DNA of 64,000 nucleotides, taken from contig NZ_NPDR01000001.1 in the NCBI RefSeq assembly GCF_002811765.1, forward strand, positions 558,001 to 622,000. Direction: 5' to 3'. Below, piece by piece: positions 34,917-45,189 of this stretch. This stretch comes from Leptospira saintgironsiae. GTDB lineage: Bacteria; Spirochaetota; Leptospiria; Leptospirales; Leptospiraceae. The position numbers and the translations under genes are program-made. Every line of letters starts with the position of its first letter. Positions within the stretch are counted from its first letter, which is position 1. A model generated the notes under the pieces. The model made no database searches, was not told the DNA's origin, and was given only the letters and a program-made list of their open reading frames with translations.

Positions 34917-37430
34917 CTAGTTCGAAACCAATTCTTTTTTAGGCCAGTCTACTGGACGTTTTTGTCCTCTTTCTTCGATGAAACGAACTGTAGGATCTGA
35001 ATCTTCGCTGTTTATGAAATGTTTATATTTCTTTTGTTTTTCAGGGTCATCTACTACGTCTTTCCATTCGCATACATAGGTCCCAACAAGATTGTCCATT
35101 TCTTCTTCTAACATTTTGTTGATACCAAGTCTGTCATTGATGATCACATCTTTCAGATATTCTATTCCACCCTCTAATTGTTCTAGCCAGGCAGAAGTTC
35201 TTACGAGTTTATCCGCAGTTCTGATATAAAACATCATGAACCTGTCTATGTATTTAACGCAGGTTTCTTCATCCAAATCAGCTGCGAGAAGGATTGCATG
35301 TTTAGGATTCACTCCTCCGTTTCCGCCAACATAAAGGTTCCAACCTTTTTCAGTAGCGATAATACCGAAGTCTTTACCTCTTGCTTCCGCACATTCTCTG
35401 ATACAACCTGACACTGCTGATTTTAATTTATGAGGCGCTCTGATCCCTCTATATCGTTCTTCGATACGAATTGCGAATGCAGTACTGTCTTGCACTCCAT
35501 ATCTACACCAAGTAGAACCCACACAACTTTTAACGGTTCGCATCGCTTTACCGTAAGCGTGTCCACTTTCGAAACCTTCTTCTACTAGATCTTTCCAGAT
35601 ATCGGGAAGTTGATCCATTCTTGCACCAAGTAGATCTATTCTTTGACCCCCGGTGACCTTGCAGTAAAGATCGTACTTCTTCGCGATCTGACCGATCACG
35701 ATCAATTTATCCGGAGTAATTTCTCCACCAGGAATGCGAGGAACAACGGAGTAAGTTCCACCTCTTTGGATGTTTGCAAGATACTTATCATTAGTATCTT
35801 GGATCTCTCTATACTTTTGGATTGGTTCGTTGTAAATACTTGCGATGATAGAAGCTACAGTAGGTTTACAAGACTCGCAACCATTTCCCATTCCATGAGT
35901 GCGGATCATCTCTTCGAAAGTTCGGATACCTTTTACCTTTGCGATCTGAAATAGCTCTTGCCTGGAATATTTAAAATGTTCGCATACATGTTCAGTAACC
36001 ACTTTACCTTGAGCACGAAGTTCTTCCTTCAAGATTGAATTCATCTGAGGGATACAGCCACCACAACCAGTTCCAGACTTAGTACATTCTTTTAATCCTT
36101 TAAGATCAGAACAAGCACCCGAACGGATCACACCTAAAAGATCTCCCTTAGAAACGTTATTGCAAGAACAGATCTTTGCATCATCGGGAAGAGATCCTAA
36201 TGCAGAACCTTCTTCTGATGGAGTTCCTACGATTAAGGATTCTGGCTCGGCAGGAAGTTCTACGTTATTCAAGTAAAGAGTGAGAAGGTTAGAATATGCA
36301 TCTGCATCTCCTACCAGAATTCCTCCTTTTAGCTTTTTACCGTCTTGAGAAAGAACTAATTTTTTATACACGCCTGTGCGTGGATTTGTATAAGCAATTG
36401 GAAGGTGTTCAGTTTGACCTAAAGCATCTCCGAAAGACGCAACATCTACTCCGATCAGTTTCAGTTTTGTTGAAAGGTCTGAGCCCGCATAAGATTTTGT
36501 TTTTTGTCCAGGGCTACAAAGATTATAAGCGAGAGTCTCAGCCATCTCATAACCTGGAGCTACAAGTCCGTAGATCATTCCTTTATGAAGTGCTACTTCC
36601 CCGATTGCATAAACTCCGTAGACATTAGTTCTTAATTCGTCGTCTACGATGATCCCACCTCTTTGTCCGACTTCTATTCCAGAATTTTTTGCCAGTTCAT
36701 CTCTGGGCCGGATACCAGCGGATACGATCAACATCTCTACATCTAAAACAGAACCATCTACAAATTCTAACCCTTGAAAGTTAGTTTCACCTAATGCTTG
36801 TTTGGTTTCTCTATTTAAATGAATACGAACCCCTAAAGATTCAATTTTGGATTTTAGAACGGAAGAAGCTGCCTCATCCAATTGTCTAGGCATCAAACGT
36901 GATGCGAATTCAACTACATGGCTTTCTTTTCCCATGTCTAATACTGCCTTAGCTGCTTCTAAACCTAATAAACCACCACCAAGTACCGCTACTTTGGAAA
37001 CTTGTTTAGCATAAGACATGATCTTTTCTAGATCTTCAATAGTGCGATAAACGAAAACTCCCTGTTTATCTACACCTTCGAAATTCGGAACGAAAGCAGA
37101 AGAGCCAGTAGCAAGAACTAATTCATCAAAAGGTAATTCAGTTCCTGCAGAAGTGATTACTTTTCTAGAAACTGTATCCACAGAGATCGCTGGCTCAGAG
37201 AGTAGTAAGCGGATCCCATTGGTTCTGTACCAATCAGAAGGAGAAAGATAAAGAGAATCAGCGGATCTATTTGTGAAATATTCGGAAAGATGAACACGAT
37301 CGTAAGCTCTTCTAGGTTCTTCTCCTAAAATTGTTACTTCAAATTTTTCTGTTCCACCGTACTCAGCGACTTTTTCGGCGAATCTATGGCCCACCATTCC
37401 ATTTCCTAGAATTACTAACTTCCGTTTCAT
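34917..37430 (-). CDS. nirB: Assimilatory nitrite reductase large subunit NirB
   Basis: An 837-residue NAD(P)H-dependent nitrite reductase. Domains in order: FAD/NAD-binding oxidoreductase (1-about 290, VILGNGMVGHRF and VLGGGLLGLEAA), two BFD-like [2Fe-2S] domains (about 425-545, CSCNNVSKGD and GTGCGGC, then GNGCESC), and the siroheme/[4Fe-4S] domain (about 550-800) with cysteines in SCVGSTWCRYG and SGCIRECAEARG. It makes ammonium from nitrite in the cytoplasm. Its gene follows the nitrate transporter by 35 bases. Confidence 0.95.
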   Translation of the reverse strand: MKRKLVILGNGMVGHRFAEKVAEYGGTEKFEVTILGEEPRRAYDRVHLSEYFTNRSADSLYLSPSDWYRTNGIRLLLSEPAISVDTVSRKVITSAGTELPFDELVLATGSSAFVPNFEGVDKQGVFVYRTIEDLEKIMSYAKQVSKVAVLGGGLLGLEAAKAVLDMGKESHVVEFASRLMPRQLDEAASSVLKSKIESLGVRIHLNRETKQALGETNFQGLEFVDGSVLDVEMLIVSAGIRPRDELAKNSGIEVGQRGGIIVDDELRTNVYGVYAIGEVALHKGMIYGLVAPGYEMAETLAYNLCSPGQKTKSYAGSDLSTKLKLIGVDVASFGDALGQTEHLPIAYTNPRTGVYKKLVLSQDGKKLKGGILVGDADAYSNLLTLYLNNVELPAEPESLIVGTPSEEGSALGSLPDDAKICSCNNVSKGDLLGVIRSGACSDLKGLKECTKSGTGCGGCIPQMNSILKEELRAQGKVVTEHVCEHFKYSRQELFQIAKVKGIRTFEEMIRTHGMGNGCESCKPTVASIIASIYNEPIQKYREIQDTNDKYLANIQRGGTYSVVPRIPGGEITPDKLIVIGQIAKKYDLYCKVTGGQRIDLLGARMDQLPDIWKDLVEEGFESGHAYGKAMRTVKSCVGSTWCRYGVQDSTAFAIRIEERYRGIRAPHKLKSAVSGCIRECAEARGKDFGIIATEKGWNLYVGGNGGVNPKHAILLAADLDEETCVKYIDRFMMFYIRTADKLVRTSAWLEQLEGGIEYLKDVIINDRLGINKMLEEEMDNLVGTYVCEWKDVVDDPEKQKKYKHFINSEDSDPTVRFIEERGQKRPVDWPKKELVSN

Positions 37431-37465
37431 TTTTATCTATCTCCTTTCCCTTTTAAGGAGCCGGC

Positions 37466-38680
37466 TTAAGCCGACTCCAATTCTAAGGATTCGTTTTTTC
37501 TATTTCTTTCCCAAACATAAGTATTCATCATGAACAGAAGGAAGGCGGATAACGCAACTACCACCGACAATACTACGAATCCAACAGAGAAGCTCCCAGA
37601 AATCGCTTTCAAACTTCCTAATAGATTCGGAACGAAAAATCCTCCCAAACCACCGAATGCTCCTATAAAACCTGTGATGATCCCGATCTCCTTGCTGAAT
37701 CTAAGTGGAACGAGTTGGAATACTGAACCATTTCCTAAACCTAAGAAGATCATTAAAGTGATGAAGGTAGGAAGTATGATATCTACAGAAGGTAACCAAG
37801 AGACTGCAATCAAACAAGAAGCAACTCCAGCGAATACTCCAAGTAGAACGGTAACTCCGCCAAATTTGTCCGAAAGATATCCGCCGATAGGGCGAACCAA
37901 ACTTGCACCCAAGATACAATAAGAAGTATAAAATCCTGTAGTGACCTTATCCACACCGTACTGGTCATGAAAAAAGATAGGAAGGAAGCTTGCGATACCT
38001 ACGAATCCACCGAACGTTACGCTATACAGCAAACAAAAGAATAAAGCGTCTCTGGATTTGATCGGTACCAAATATTGTTTTATAGGTTTTTTAGAAATTG
38101 TTCCAGGACAATCTTTTGCAAAGATTAAGAAGAATAAGAAAGTAAAAGCTAAAGGAATAAGGGCGATACCAAAAACAGAATGCCATCCGAAGTTTCTTGC
38201 AAGATCAGGAGCAAAGAATGTAGCGATCACTGATCCACTGTTCCCAGCCCCTGCAATTCCCATTACTAAGCCTTGGTGCTCTTTAGGATACCATCTGCTA
38301 GCTAAAGGAAGAGCAACTGCAAAGCTTGCTCCTGCAGTTCCTAATAGTAAACCAACAAGGATCACTTCAGAAAGAGTATGAGCGAATTTCCAACCCAACA
38401 ACAGAGTGAGCATTGTGACGCCCATTCCGCAAAGACCAACGATCTTTGATCCGTAACGATCGGAAAGTAATCCCATTGGGATCCTTAATAGTGTTCCTCC
38501 TAATAAAGGGACAGAAACCAACATACCCTTTTGAGCAGGGCCTAATTTGAATTCTTCTGAAATAAAGACGCCTAAAGCGGCAAGGAGCATCCATACCATG
38601 AAGCTGAAGTCAAAGTATAGAAAGGAGCTCACGAGCGATGGAAAGTGACCTATAGATAGAAATTCACGAAATTTTTTCAT
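37466..38680 (-). CDS. Nitrate/nitrite MFS transporter (NarK/NasA-type)
   Basis: A 404-residue, 12-TM major facilitator protein; nitrate/nitrite porter features include GLLSDRYGSKIVG in the first inter-repeat loop, GGYLSDKFGG in the equivalent second repeat, and AGAGNSGSVIATFFAPDLA (nitrate-signature-like GN.G). It is first in the minus-strand operon and is preceded by a strong sigma-54 promoter (38724-38741). GGAGAG at 38687-38692 is its ribosome-binding site. Function as nitrate uptake is supported by its neighbours. Confidence 0.9.
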   Translation of the reverse strand: MKKFREFLSIGHFPSLVSSFLYFDFSFMVWMLLAALGVFISEEFKLGPAQKGMLVSVPLLGGTLLRIPMGLLSDRYGSKIVGLCGMGVTMLTLLLGWKFAHTLSEVILVGLLLGTAGASFAVALPLASRWYPKEHQGLVMGIAGAGNSGSVIATFFAPDLARNFGWHSVFGIALIPLAFTFLFFLIFAKDCPGTISKKPIKQYLVPIKSRDALFFCLLYSVTFGGFVGIASFLPIFFHDQYGVDKVTTGFYTSYCILGASLVRPIGGYLSDKFGGVTVLLGVFAGVASCLIAVSWLPSVDIILPTFITLMIFLGLGNGSVFQLVPLRFSKEIGIITGFIGAFGGLGGFFVPNLLGSLKAISGSFSVGFVVLSVVVALSAFLLFMMNTYVWERNRKNESLELESA

Positions 38681-38723
38681 TTAAAGCTCTCCGTTAACGA
38701 GCAGAAACGCTCACATATGCTTT

Positions 38724-38741
38724 TAGCAAAAGTCGTGCCAA
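38724..38741 (-). promoter_or_regulatory. Sigma-54 promoter of the narK-nirBD-cobA-moaCB-moeA run
   Basis: On the minus strand the sequence reads TTGGCACGACTTTTGCTA, an essentially perfect -24/-12 match to the consensus TTGGCACG-N4-TTGCW. The predicted transcription start is near 38714, leaving a 34-base leader with GGAGAG before the transporter ATG. Requires an enhancer-binding activator. Confidence 0.85.
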
Positions 38742-38866
38742 ATTATTGGAAGAGTTTTTGAAAAATATTATATTAAGATATAATCATACAAAAATTTAAA
38801 TAAAGGCCTCCTTCTTCGACCTCACCTTAAAATCCTCATAGTATCGAATCAAAGAATAGAGGACAG

Positions 38867-38894
38867 AATTCCTAGAATTTACGCATATATCGTA
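38867..38894. promoter_or_regulatory. Candidate upstream activator sites between the sigma-54 promoters
   Basis: Two adjacent inverted repeats: AATTC-CTA-GAATT (38867-38879) and TACG...CGTA (38880-38894). They lie roughly midway between the divergent promoters, about 100-140 bases from each, a normal distance for an enhancer-binding protein. The assignment is inferred from position and symmetry only. Confidence 0.35.
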
Positions 38895-38989
38895 CAACAT
38901 GCTTAATTAAAATACTCACAATTCAAAATAGCCTATTTTCTATTCGTAAATACTGCAAGATTAGATGAGTTGAACATAAAATTTACAAG

Positions 38990-39007
38990 TTGGCATAAAA
39001 ATTGCTA
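38990..39007 (+). promoter_or_regulatory. Sigma-54 promoter of the fused nitrate reductase
   Basis: TTGGCATAAAAATTGCTA fits the -24/-12 consensus, with the conserved GG and GC exactly 12 bases apart. The predicted start is near 39017, only one base before the GTG start of the gene, implying a leaderless message. Confidence 0.75.
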
Positions 39008-39017
39008 ATAATCGTTT

Positions 39018-42000
39018 GTGAATACAGAAAATGGATTTCGAAGCACCTGTTCTTACTGCGGAGTCGGATGTGGTGTATTAATTCAAAAAGAAAGCGAGAC
39101 CAGTTTTACAGTCCAAGGAGATCCGGATCATCCTGCAAATAAAGGAATGCTCTGTTCCAAAGGGATGAATTTGCATCACACTGTTTTGGATAAAAGCGAT
39201 AGGCTTTTATATCCAATGGCAAGAAATCCTAAAACAGGAGAATTGCAAAAGACAGATTGGGATTCTGCGTTAGGGGAGATCGCTTCTCGTTTTAAAAATT
39301 TAATTAAAGAATACGGACCTGATTCGGTAGGATTCTATGTTTCCGGACAATTATTAACGGAAGAATATTATGTGGTGAACAAACTCACCAAAGGTTTTTT
39401 AAATACAAATAATATAGATACAAACTCCAGACTCTGTATGAGTTCCGCCGTTGTAGGTTATAAGATGTCCTTGGGTGAGGACAGTGTTCCTATTTCATAT
39501 GATGATATTGAAATTGCAGATTGTTTTTTGATTGCCGGAGCCAACCCAGCCTGGTGTCACCCGATTCTTTTTAGAAGGATAGAAGCCAGAAAAAATTCAA
39601 ACCCAAACGTTAAGATCATCGTGGTCGATCCTAGAAAAACTGAAAGTTGTGAGAATGCGGACTTACATCTTCAGATTATACCTGGAACTGATATATTATT
39701 ATTCAACGCAATTGCAAGAAGTCTTATAGAGACAAATTCCTTAGATCCTAATTTTATCAAATCGCATACAGAAGGTTTCGAAGAGCTGAAAGAAAAAGTA
39801 TTTTCTATCAGTATGGAAGAATATGCGGACTCTTGCGGAGTTCCAAAAGACTCCATTAGAGAAGCAGCAAACCTGATCTCAAATTCAAAAGGATTTTTAA
39901 CTCTTTGGGCGATGGGCCTGAACCAAAGTGTTGTAGGGGTAAATAAAAACTTAGCATTAATTAATTTGAATCTGATTACAGGTAAAATCGGTAAGCCGGG
40001 ATCAGGTCCATTCTCTTTAACGGGGCAACCGAATGCCATGGGTGGAAGAGAAGTAGGCGGATTATGTAATCTTCTTCCTGCGCATAGAAATCTTGCAGAT
40101 GAAAATCATAGAAAGGAAGTAGCAGATTTTTGGGGAGTGGAATCTATTCGGGACAAGCCTGGCTATTCTGCTACAGAGATGTTTGAAAATCTCAAAAACG
40201 GAAAGATGAAAGCTATATGGATTGTATGTACAAATCCAACGGTAAGTCTTCCGGATGCAAGGACAGTAGAGGCTGGACTTAGAAATGCAGAGTTAGTAGT
40301 TGTCCAAGATATTTCAAATAATCATGAGTCCATTCCATTTGCTAATTACGTTCTTCCTGCTGCAGGTTGGACAGAGAAACAAGGAACCATGACAAACTCA
40401 GATAGGAGAATAACGTATCTACCTAAAATTTTCAATCCTCCTGGAGATGCAAAGGCGGATACTTGGATACTAACAGAGTTTGCGGAGAAGATGGGATTTG
40501 GTCCTTCTTTCAATTATAAAAATGAAGAAGAAGTTTTTCTAGAACATTGTCTTCTTACTAAGGGTACAAATCTGGATATTGGGGGTTTGGATTATTCTAT
40601 TTTACAAGAAAGAAGATCAGTGCAATGGCCTTTTCCTTCCAAGGATCACGAAGGAACCCCAAGATTATTTTCTGACGGAAAGTTTTATCGTCCTGGTGGA
40701 AAAGCAAAAATACATTCGGTGGAACCAGAAGATAGTTCAGAAAAAACAACTGAGAACTTTCCATTAATTCTTACCACGGGAAGGATCAGAGACCAATGGC
40801 ATACAATGACTCGTACCGGGAAGGTACGAAAACTTAAAGAGCATAAGAAGGAACCATATTTAGAAATCCACCCGATTGATGCAAAAGAAAGAGAGATTAT
40901 AGAATCCCAAATCGTAGAAGTTAAAAATGAAAGAGGAAGTGTTCGAGTCAGAGCTACGATCACTGAAAGTATCCGACAAGGGACTGTATTTTTACCTATG
41001 CATTGGGGAAGAAAGAATGGAAATGATGAAGCTAGAGCGAATAATCTTACTAGTTCTAAGTTTGATCCATTCTCTAAACAACCCGGTTTTAAAATTTCAG
41101 CAGTAGAAGTTCTTCCATACAAAAAACCTAAGGAAAAAATTCTGATAATAGGTGGTGGTAACGGAACTCTTGCTTTCCTCAGAAAATTTAGAGCGATCTC
41201 TCCAGCTGATGAGATCACTGTTTTATGCAAGGAAGAACATCCATTTTATAATCGTATTCTATTACCTGATCTGATCAGCGGCGATAAACAATTTTCTCAA
41301 TTATCTGCAGTTAGCGAAGAAGAGATAGGATCTTGGAATATAGAAGTTAAATCATCTATTTCTGTTTCAGAGATACTTCCAGAAGGGAAGAAGGTTAGAG
41401 ATTCCCAAGGTAATTTATATTCTTATAATAAACTGATTATTGCAACCGGAAGCAGGCCTTCTATCCCTAAATATATTCCAGAGAAGATGTTGGGGATTTT
41501 CAGCCTTCGTTCCAAAAACGATGCGGATCGGATCAAAGGATTTTTTGTTCCAAATACTCATGCTTTGATTGTAGGCGGAGGTTTACTTGGGCTAGAGCTT
41601 GCTGCTGCATTAAGATCTCTGCATGTAAATGTGACAGTTCTCGTAAGGACAGATCGATTGATGTCCAAACAATTGGATGAGATCTCTGGAGAAATTTTAA
41701 GAAAGGAAGTAGAAGCAAGAGGAATTCAGATCTTATTCGATACTGAAATTTCTAAAGTATATGGAACAGAAAGACTGGAAAGTGTTAAGTTCAGAGATGG
41801 TTCCAGTATTCGTCCGGATGGTATCGTGTTTGCCGTAGGTACAGTCCCTAATCTGGAATTAGCAAAAGAAGCGGGAATCAATTGTAAGTCTGGAATTTTA
41901 GTGAACGACTTCTTACAATCTAGTGATCCGGATATTTACGCAATAGGAGAAGTCGCTGAACATTCTACCGGAATGTACGGAACTGTTGCTGCTACAGAAG

Positions 42001-42530
42001 AGCAGGCTGAGTTTGCAGCTTGGCATATGTATGGATATAAGATTGGTTCTTACTCAGGATCGATGCATTCGAATCTGCTTAAAATACCTGGTTTAGAATT
42101 GGTCTCTTTGAGATTGCCAGATGTTCCAATGGATGAGGTAGGTCCTGAATATGAAGAGATTGTATTCTTCGATAAAAGAAAGGGACGTTATAAAAAATGT
42201 ATTATCAAGGGAGATCGTTTAGTAGGAGCGATCTTAGTTGGAGACAAGTCTGAGTTTTCAGAATTCAAGGCGATGATCTCTTCCGGTATTGAGCTAGGAG
42301 ATAAGAGAGATAGGCTTTTGACCGGATCTTCTCCGCTTAAACCTCCAATAGGTGCGTTGGTCTGTTCTTGTAATGGAGTAGGAAAAGGTAATATAGAAGA
42401 AGAGATACGAAATGGTGTCTGTGATCTTAAAACTATATCTGAAAAGACAGGAGCAGGAACAGGTTGCGGAAGCTGTAAGCCTGAGATAATGAAAATTTTA
42501 AGAGAGTCCGGAGCAGTTGCCACGGCTTAA
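39018..42530 (+). CDS. Single-chain nitrate reductase: molybdopterin, diaphorase and BFD domains fused
   Basis: An 1170-residue fusion. Residues 1-690 form the assimilatory nitrate reductase: [4Fe-4S] cysteines 11, 14, 18 and 46, Cys140 (probable Mo ligand, in RLCMSS) and a C-terminal pterin-binding domain. Residues 700-1030 are an FAD/NAD(P)H oxidoreductase (IIGGGNGTLAFLRKF and LIVGGGLLGLELAAAL, DIYAIGEVAEH). The last 60 residues are a BFD [2Fe-2S] domain (LVCSCNGVGKG and GTGCGSCKPE). Electrons could thus flow from NAD(P)H to nitrate inside one polypeptide. The start must be GTG at 39018, because TAA is in frame at 39009 and Cys11 must be included. Divergent from the transporter/nir operon. 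Confidence 0.92.
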   Translation: MNTENGFRSTCSYCGVGCGVLIQKESETSFTVQGDPDHPANKGMLCSKGMNLHHTVLDKSDRLLYPMARNPKTGELQKTDWDSALGEIASRFKNLIKEYGPDSVGFYVSGQLLTEEYYVVNKLTKGFLNTNNIDTNSRLCMSSAVVGYKMSLGEDSVPISYDDIEIADCFLIAGANPAWCHPILFRRIEARKNSNPNVKIIVVDPRKTESCENADLHLQIIPGTDILLFNAIARSLIETNSLDPNFIKSHTEGFEELKEKVFSISMEEYADSCGVPKDSIREAANLISNSKGFLTLWAMGLNQSVVGVNKNLALINLNLITGKIGKPGSGPFSLTGQPNAMGGREVGGLCNLLPAHRNLADENHRKEVADFWGVESIRDKPGYSATEMFENLKNGKMKAIWIVCTNPTVSLPDARTVEAGLRNAELVVVQDISNNHESIPFANYVLPAAGWTEKQGTMTNSDRRITYLPKIFNPPGDAKADTWILTEFAEKMGFGPSFNYKNEEEVFLEHCLLTKGTNLDIGGLDYSILQERRSVQWPFPSKDHEGTPRLFSDGKFYRPGGKAKIHSVEPEDSSEKTTENFPLILTTGRIRDQWHTMTRTGKVRKLKEHKKEPYLEIHPIDAKEREIIESQIVEVKNERGSVRVRATITESIRQGTVFLPMHWGRKNGNDEARANNLTSSKFDPFSKQPGFKISAVEVLPYKKPKEKILIIGGGNGTLAFLRKFRAISPADEITVLCKEEHPFYNRILLPDLISGDKQFSQLSAVSEEEIGSWNIEVKSSISVSEILPEGKKVRDSQGNLYSYNKLIIATGSRPSIPKYIPEKMLGIFSLRSKNDADRIKGFFVPNTHALIVGGGLLGLELAAALRSLHVNVTVLVRTDRLMSKQLDEISGEILRKEVEARGIQILFDTEISKVYGTERLESVKFRDGSSIRPDGIVFAVGTVPNLELAKEAGINCKSGILVNDFLQSSDPDIYAIGEVAEHSTGMYGTVAATEEQAEFAAWHMYGYKIGSYSGSMHSNLLKIPGLELVSLRLPDVPMDEVGPEYEEIVFFDKRKGRYKKCIIKGDRLVGAILVGDKSEFSEFKAMISSGIELGDKRDRLLTGSSPLKPPIGALVCSCNGVGKGNIEEEIRNGVCDLKTISEKTGAGTGCGSCKPEIMKILRESGAVATA

Positions 42531-42561
42531 AGAACTTTCGAAAGATAGAAGAAGGATTAGA

Positions 42562-42738
42562 TTACTCAATATCCAGATCTATATCGGGTTTTTCCGCTAT
42601 AAAATCGTCTTGGGAGTAGATCACTTCCAAAACATCGTCCATCCAATCAGGGGAGCCGTCGAACAAAGTGTCCTTTGTTCTATATTTTTCTATGATACGG
42701 CTATGCTTAATGATCTGCTCTTTGGTCACTGCGTTCAT
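42562..42738 (-). CDS. Small hypothetical protein
   Basis: A 58-residue acidic protein starting MNAVTKEQ. A longer frame begins at 42855, but its extra 39 residues are basic, low in complexity and unlike coding sequence, so I prefer the ATG at 42738. No family is recognised and the ribosome-binding site is weak. It is convergent with the nitrate reductase gene. Confidence 0.45.
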   Translation of the reverse strand: MNAVTKEQIIKHSRIIEKYRTKDTLFDGSPDWMDDVLEVIYSQDDFIAEKPDIDLDIE

Positions 42739-42922
42739 ATTATTAGCTTCGGTCGAAACGGTGGTTATATTTCGCCTACGTTGGAAAAATAGAGAAAGAT
42801 ATTTCCAAAAAGTACAAGAAAAATTTGTTATAATCCTGAATTTTTTCTCCGACAAGAACGTCGATCAAGAAGGCTCTTTATATAGAACGAATGTTAGGTT
42901 GTTGTATATTAGAAGATAATAA

Positions 42923-42956
42923 TAAAAAACCCGGTGGTCTTTTTAGGGACACCGGG
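42923..42956 (-). terminator. Terminator of the argG-coaD-ndk run
   Basis: ACCCGGTG (42928-42935) pairs with CACCGGGT (42949-42956). On the minus strand the stem is followed by TTTTTTATTATTATC. It lies 26 bases past the ndk stop. Confidence 0.88.
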
Positions 42957-42981
42957 TCTATAAAAGAAAGGATCGGTTCTA

Positions 42982-43395
42982 TTAGAACAGTTCGTTTCCT
43001 TTGAAGAAGAAGCTGATCTCTAATGCAGCGTTATCATCTGAGTCAGAACCGTGCACAGCGTTTGCTTCTTTGCTCTCTGCAAATAGAGCTCTGATAGTGC
43101 CTGCAGCAGCTTCTTTAGGATCTGTAGCTCCAATTACATCTCTCCAGTGTTGAACTGCATTATCTCTTTCTAAAGCAGCAGCAACGATTGGTCCGGAAGA
43201 CATATAGCTGCAAAGATCGTTATAGAAAGGACGAGCAGAATGCACTTTGTAGAATTGTTTTGCGTCTTCTAAAGAAAGTTTAAGATATTTAAGTCCTAAA
43301 ATTTTGAATCCTTCTTTTTCGATTCTTTGTAGGATATCGCCGACATGTTTGTTTTTCACTCCGTCGGGTTTGATCATGATAAATGTTCTAGCCAT
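42982..43395 (-). CDS. ndk: Nucleoside diphosphate kinase
   Basis: A 137-residue enzyme that transfers the gamma phosphate between nucleotides through a phosphohistidine. The active-site motif NAVHGSDS is at about residues 112-119, and the N-terminal MIKPDGV is the family signature. Last gene of a minus-strand run, 13 bases after coaD, with a strong terminator behind it. Confidence 0.96.
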   Translation of the reverse strand: MARTFIMIKPDGVKNKHVGDILQRIEKEGFKILGLKYLKLSLEDAKQFYKVHSARPFYNDLCSYMSSGPIVAAALERDNAVQHWRDVIGATDPKEAAAGTIRALFAESKEANAVHGSDSDDNAALEISFFFKGNELF

Positions 43396-43408
43396 TTTTA
43401 TTCCTTAG

Positions 43409-43890
43409 TTACTTGTTGTATAATTTTTTAAGTAATGCTTTGCTAACGTGCTCCGGCACTTGAGCGGATACATCTCTTCCATGCCTTGCAACTTCTTTTA
43501 CGATTGTAGAAGATACGAAAGAATAGTCGTTCGAGGACATTAGGAAGATCGATTCTATGTCAGGAGCAAGTTTCCTGTTCATTAGAGAAATCGCATATTC
43601 GTAATCAAAGTCAGTGACTGCTCTTAGTCCTCTGATGATACTTTTAGCTCCTCTCTTTTTACAATAATCTACAGTCAGTCCTTCGAAAGTATCTATCTCC
43701 AGATTTTCCCAACCTTTGGTTGCTTCTCTGATGAATTCTATTCTTTCTTCGATTGAAAAAAGAAAACTTTTATTGGAGTTTACCGCGACACCTATGATTA
43801 CTTTATCAAATAGACCTATGGACCTATGGAGAATGTCCAAATGCCCTCTAGTTAAAGGATCGAAGGAGCCAGGATAAACAGCAATTCTTG

Positions 43891-43894
<4 letters not shown>
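43409..43894 (-). CDS. coaD: Phosphopantetheine adenylyltransferase
   Basis: A 161-residue CoA-synthesis enzyme that adenylates 4'-phosphopantetheine. The nucleotidyl-transferase motif [14 protein letters not shown] (residues 9-22) contains the HxGH-type histidines, and [12 protein letters not shown] is the conserved C-terminal ISSTxVR-like site. It overlaps argG by 4 bases. Confidence 0.96.
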
Positions 43895-45102
<1,208 letters not shown>

Positions 45103-45189
45103 TCTAAGGATAGGGAAATCGCTGGACCCCTCCCGACAAGTCCGATTTTGGTTGGAATTCCTACGGAAGAATCGATCAGGAAGGATTTG

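Noticed and set aside
42739..42855. N-terminal extension of the small hypothetical gene.
   Set aside because: The 39 additional residues are basic and non-conserved in style; the internal ATG at 42738 gives a compact acidic protein.
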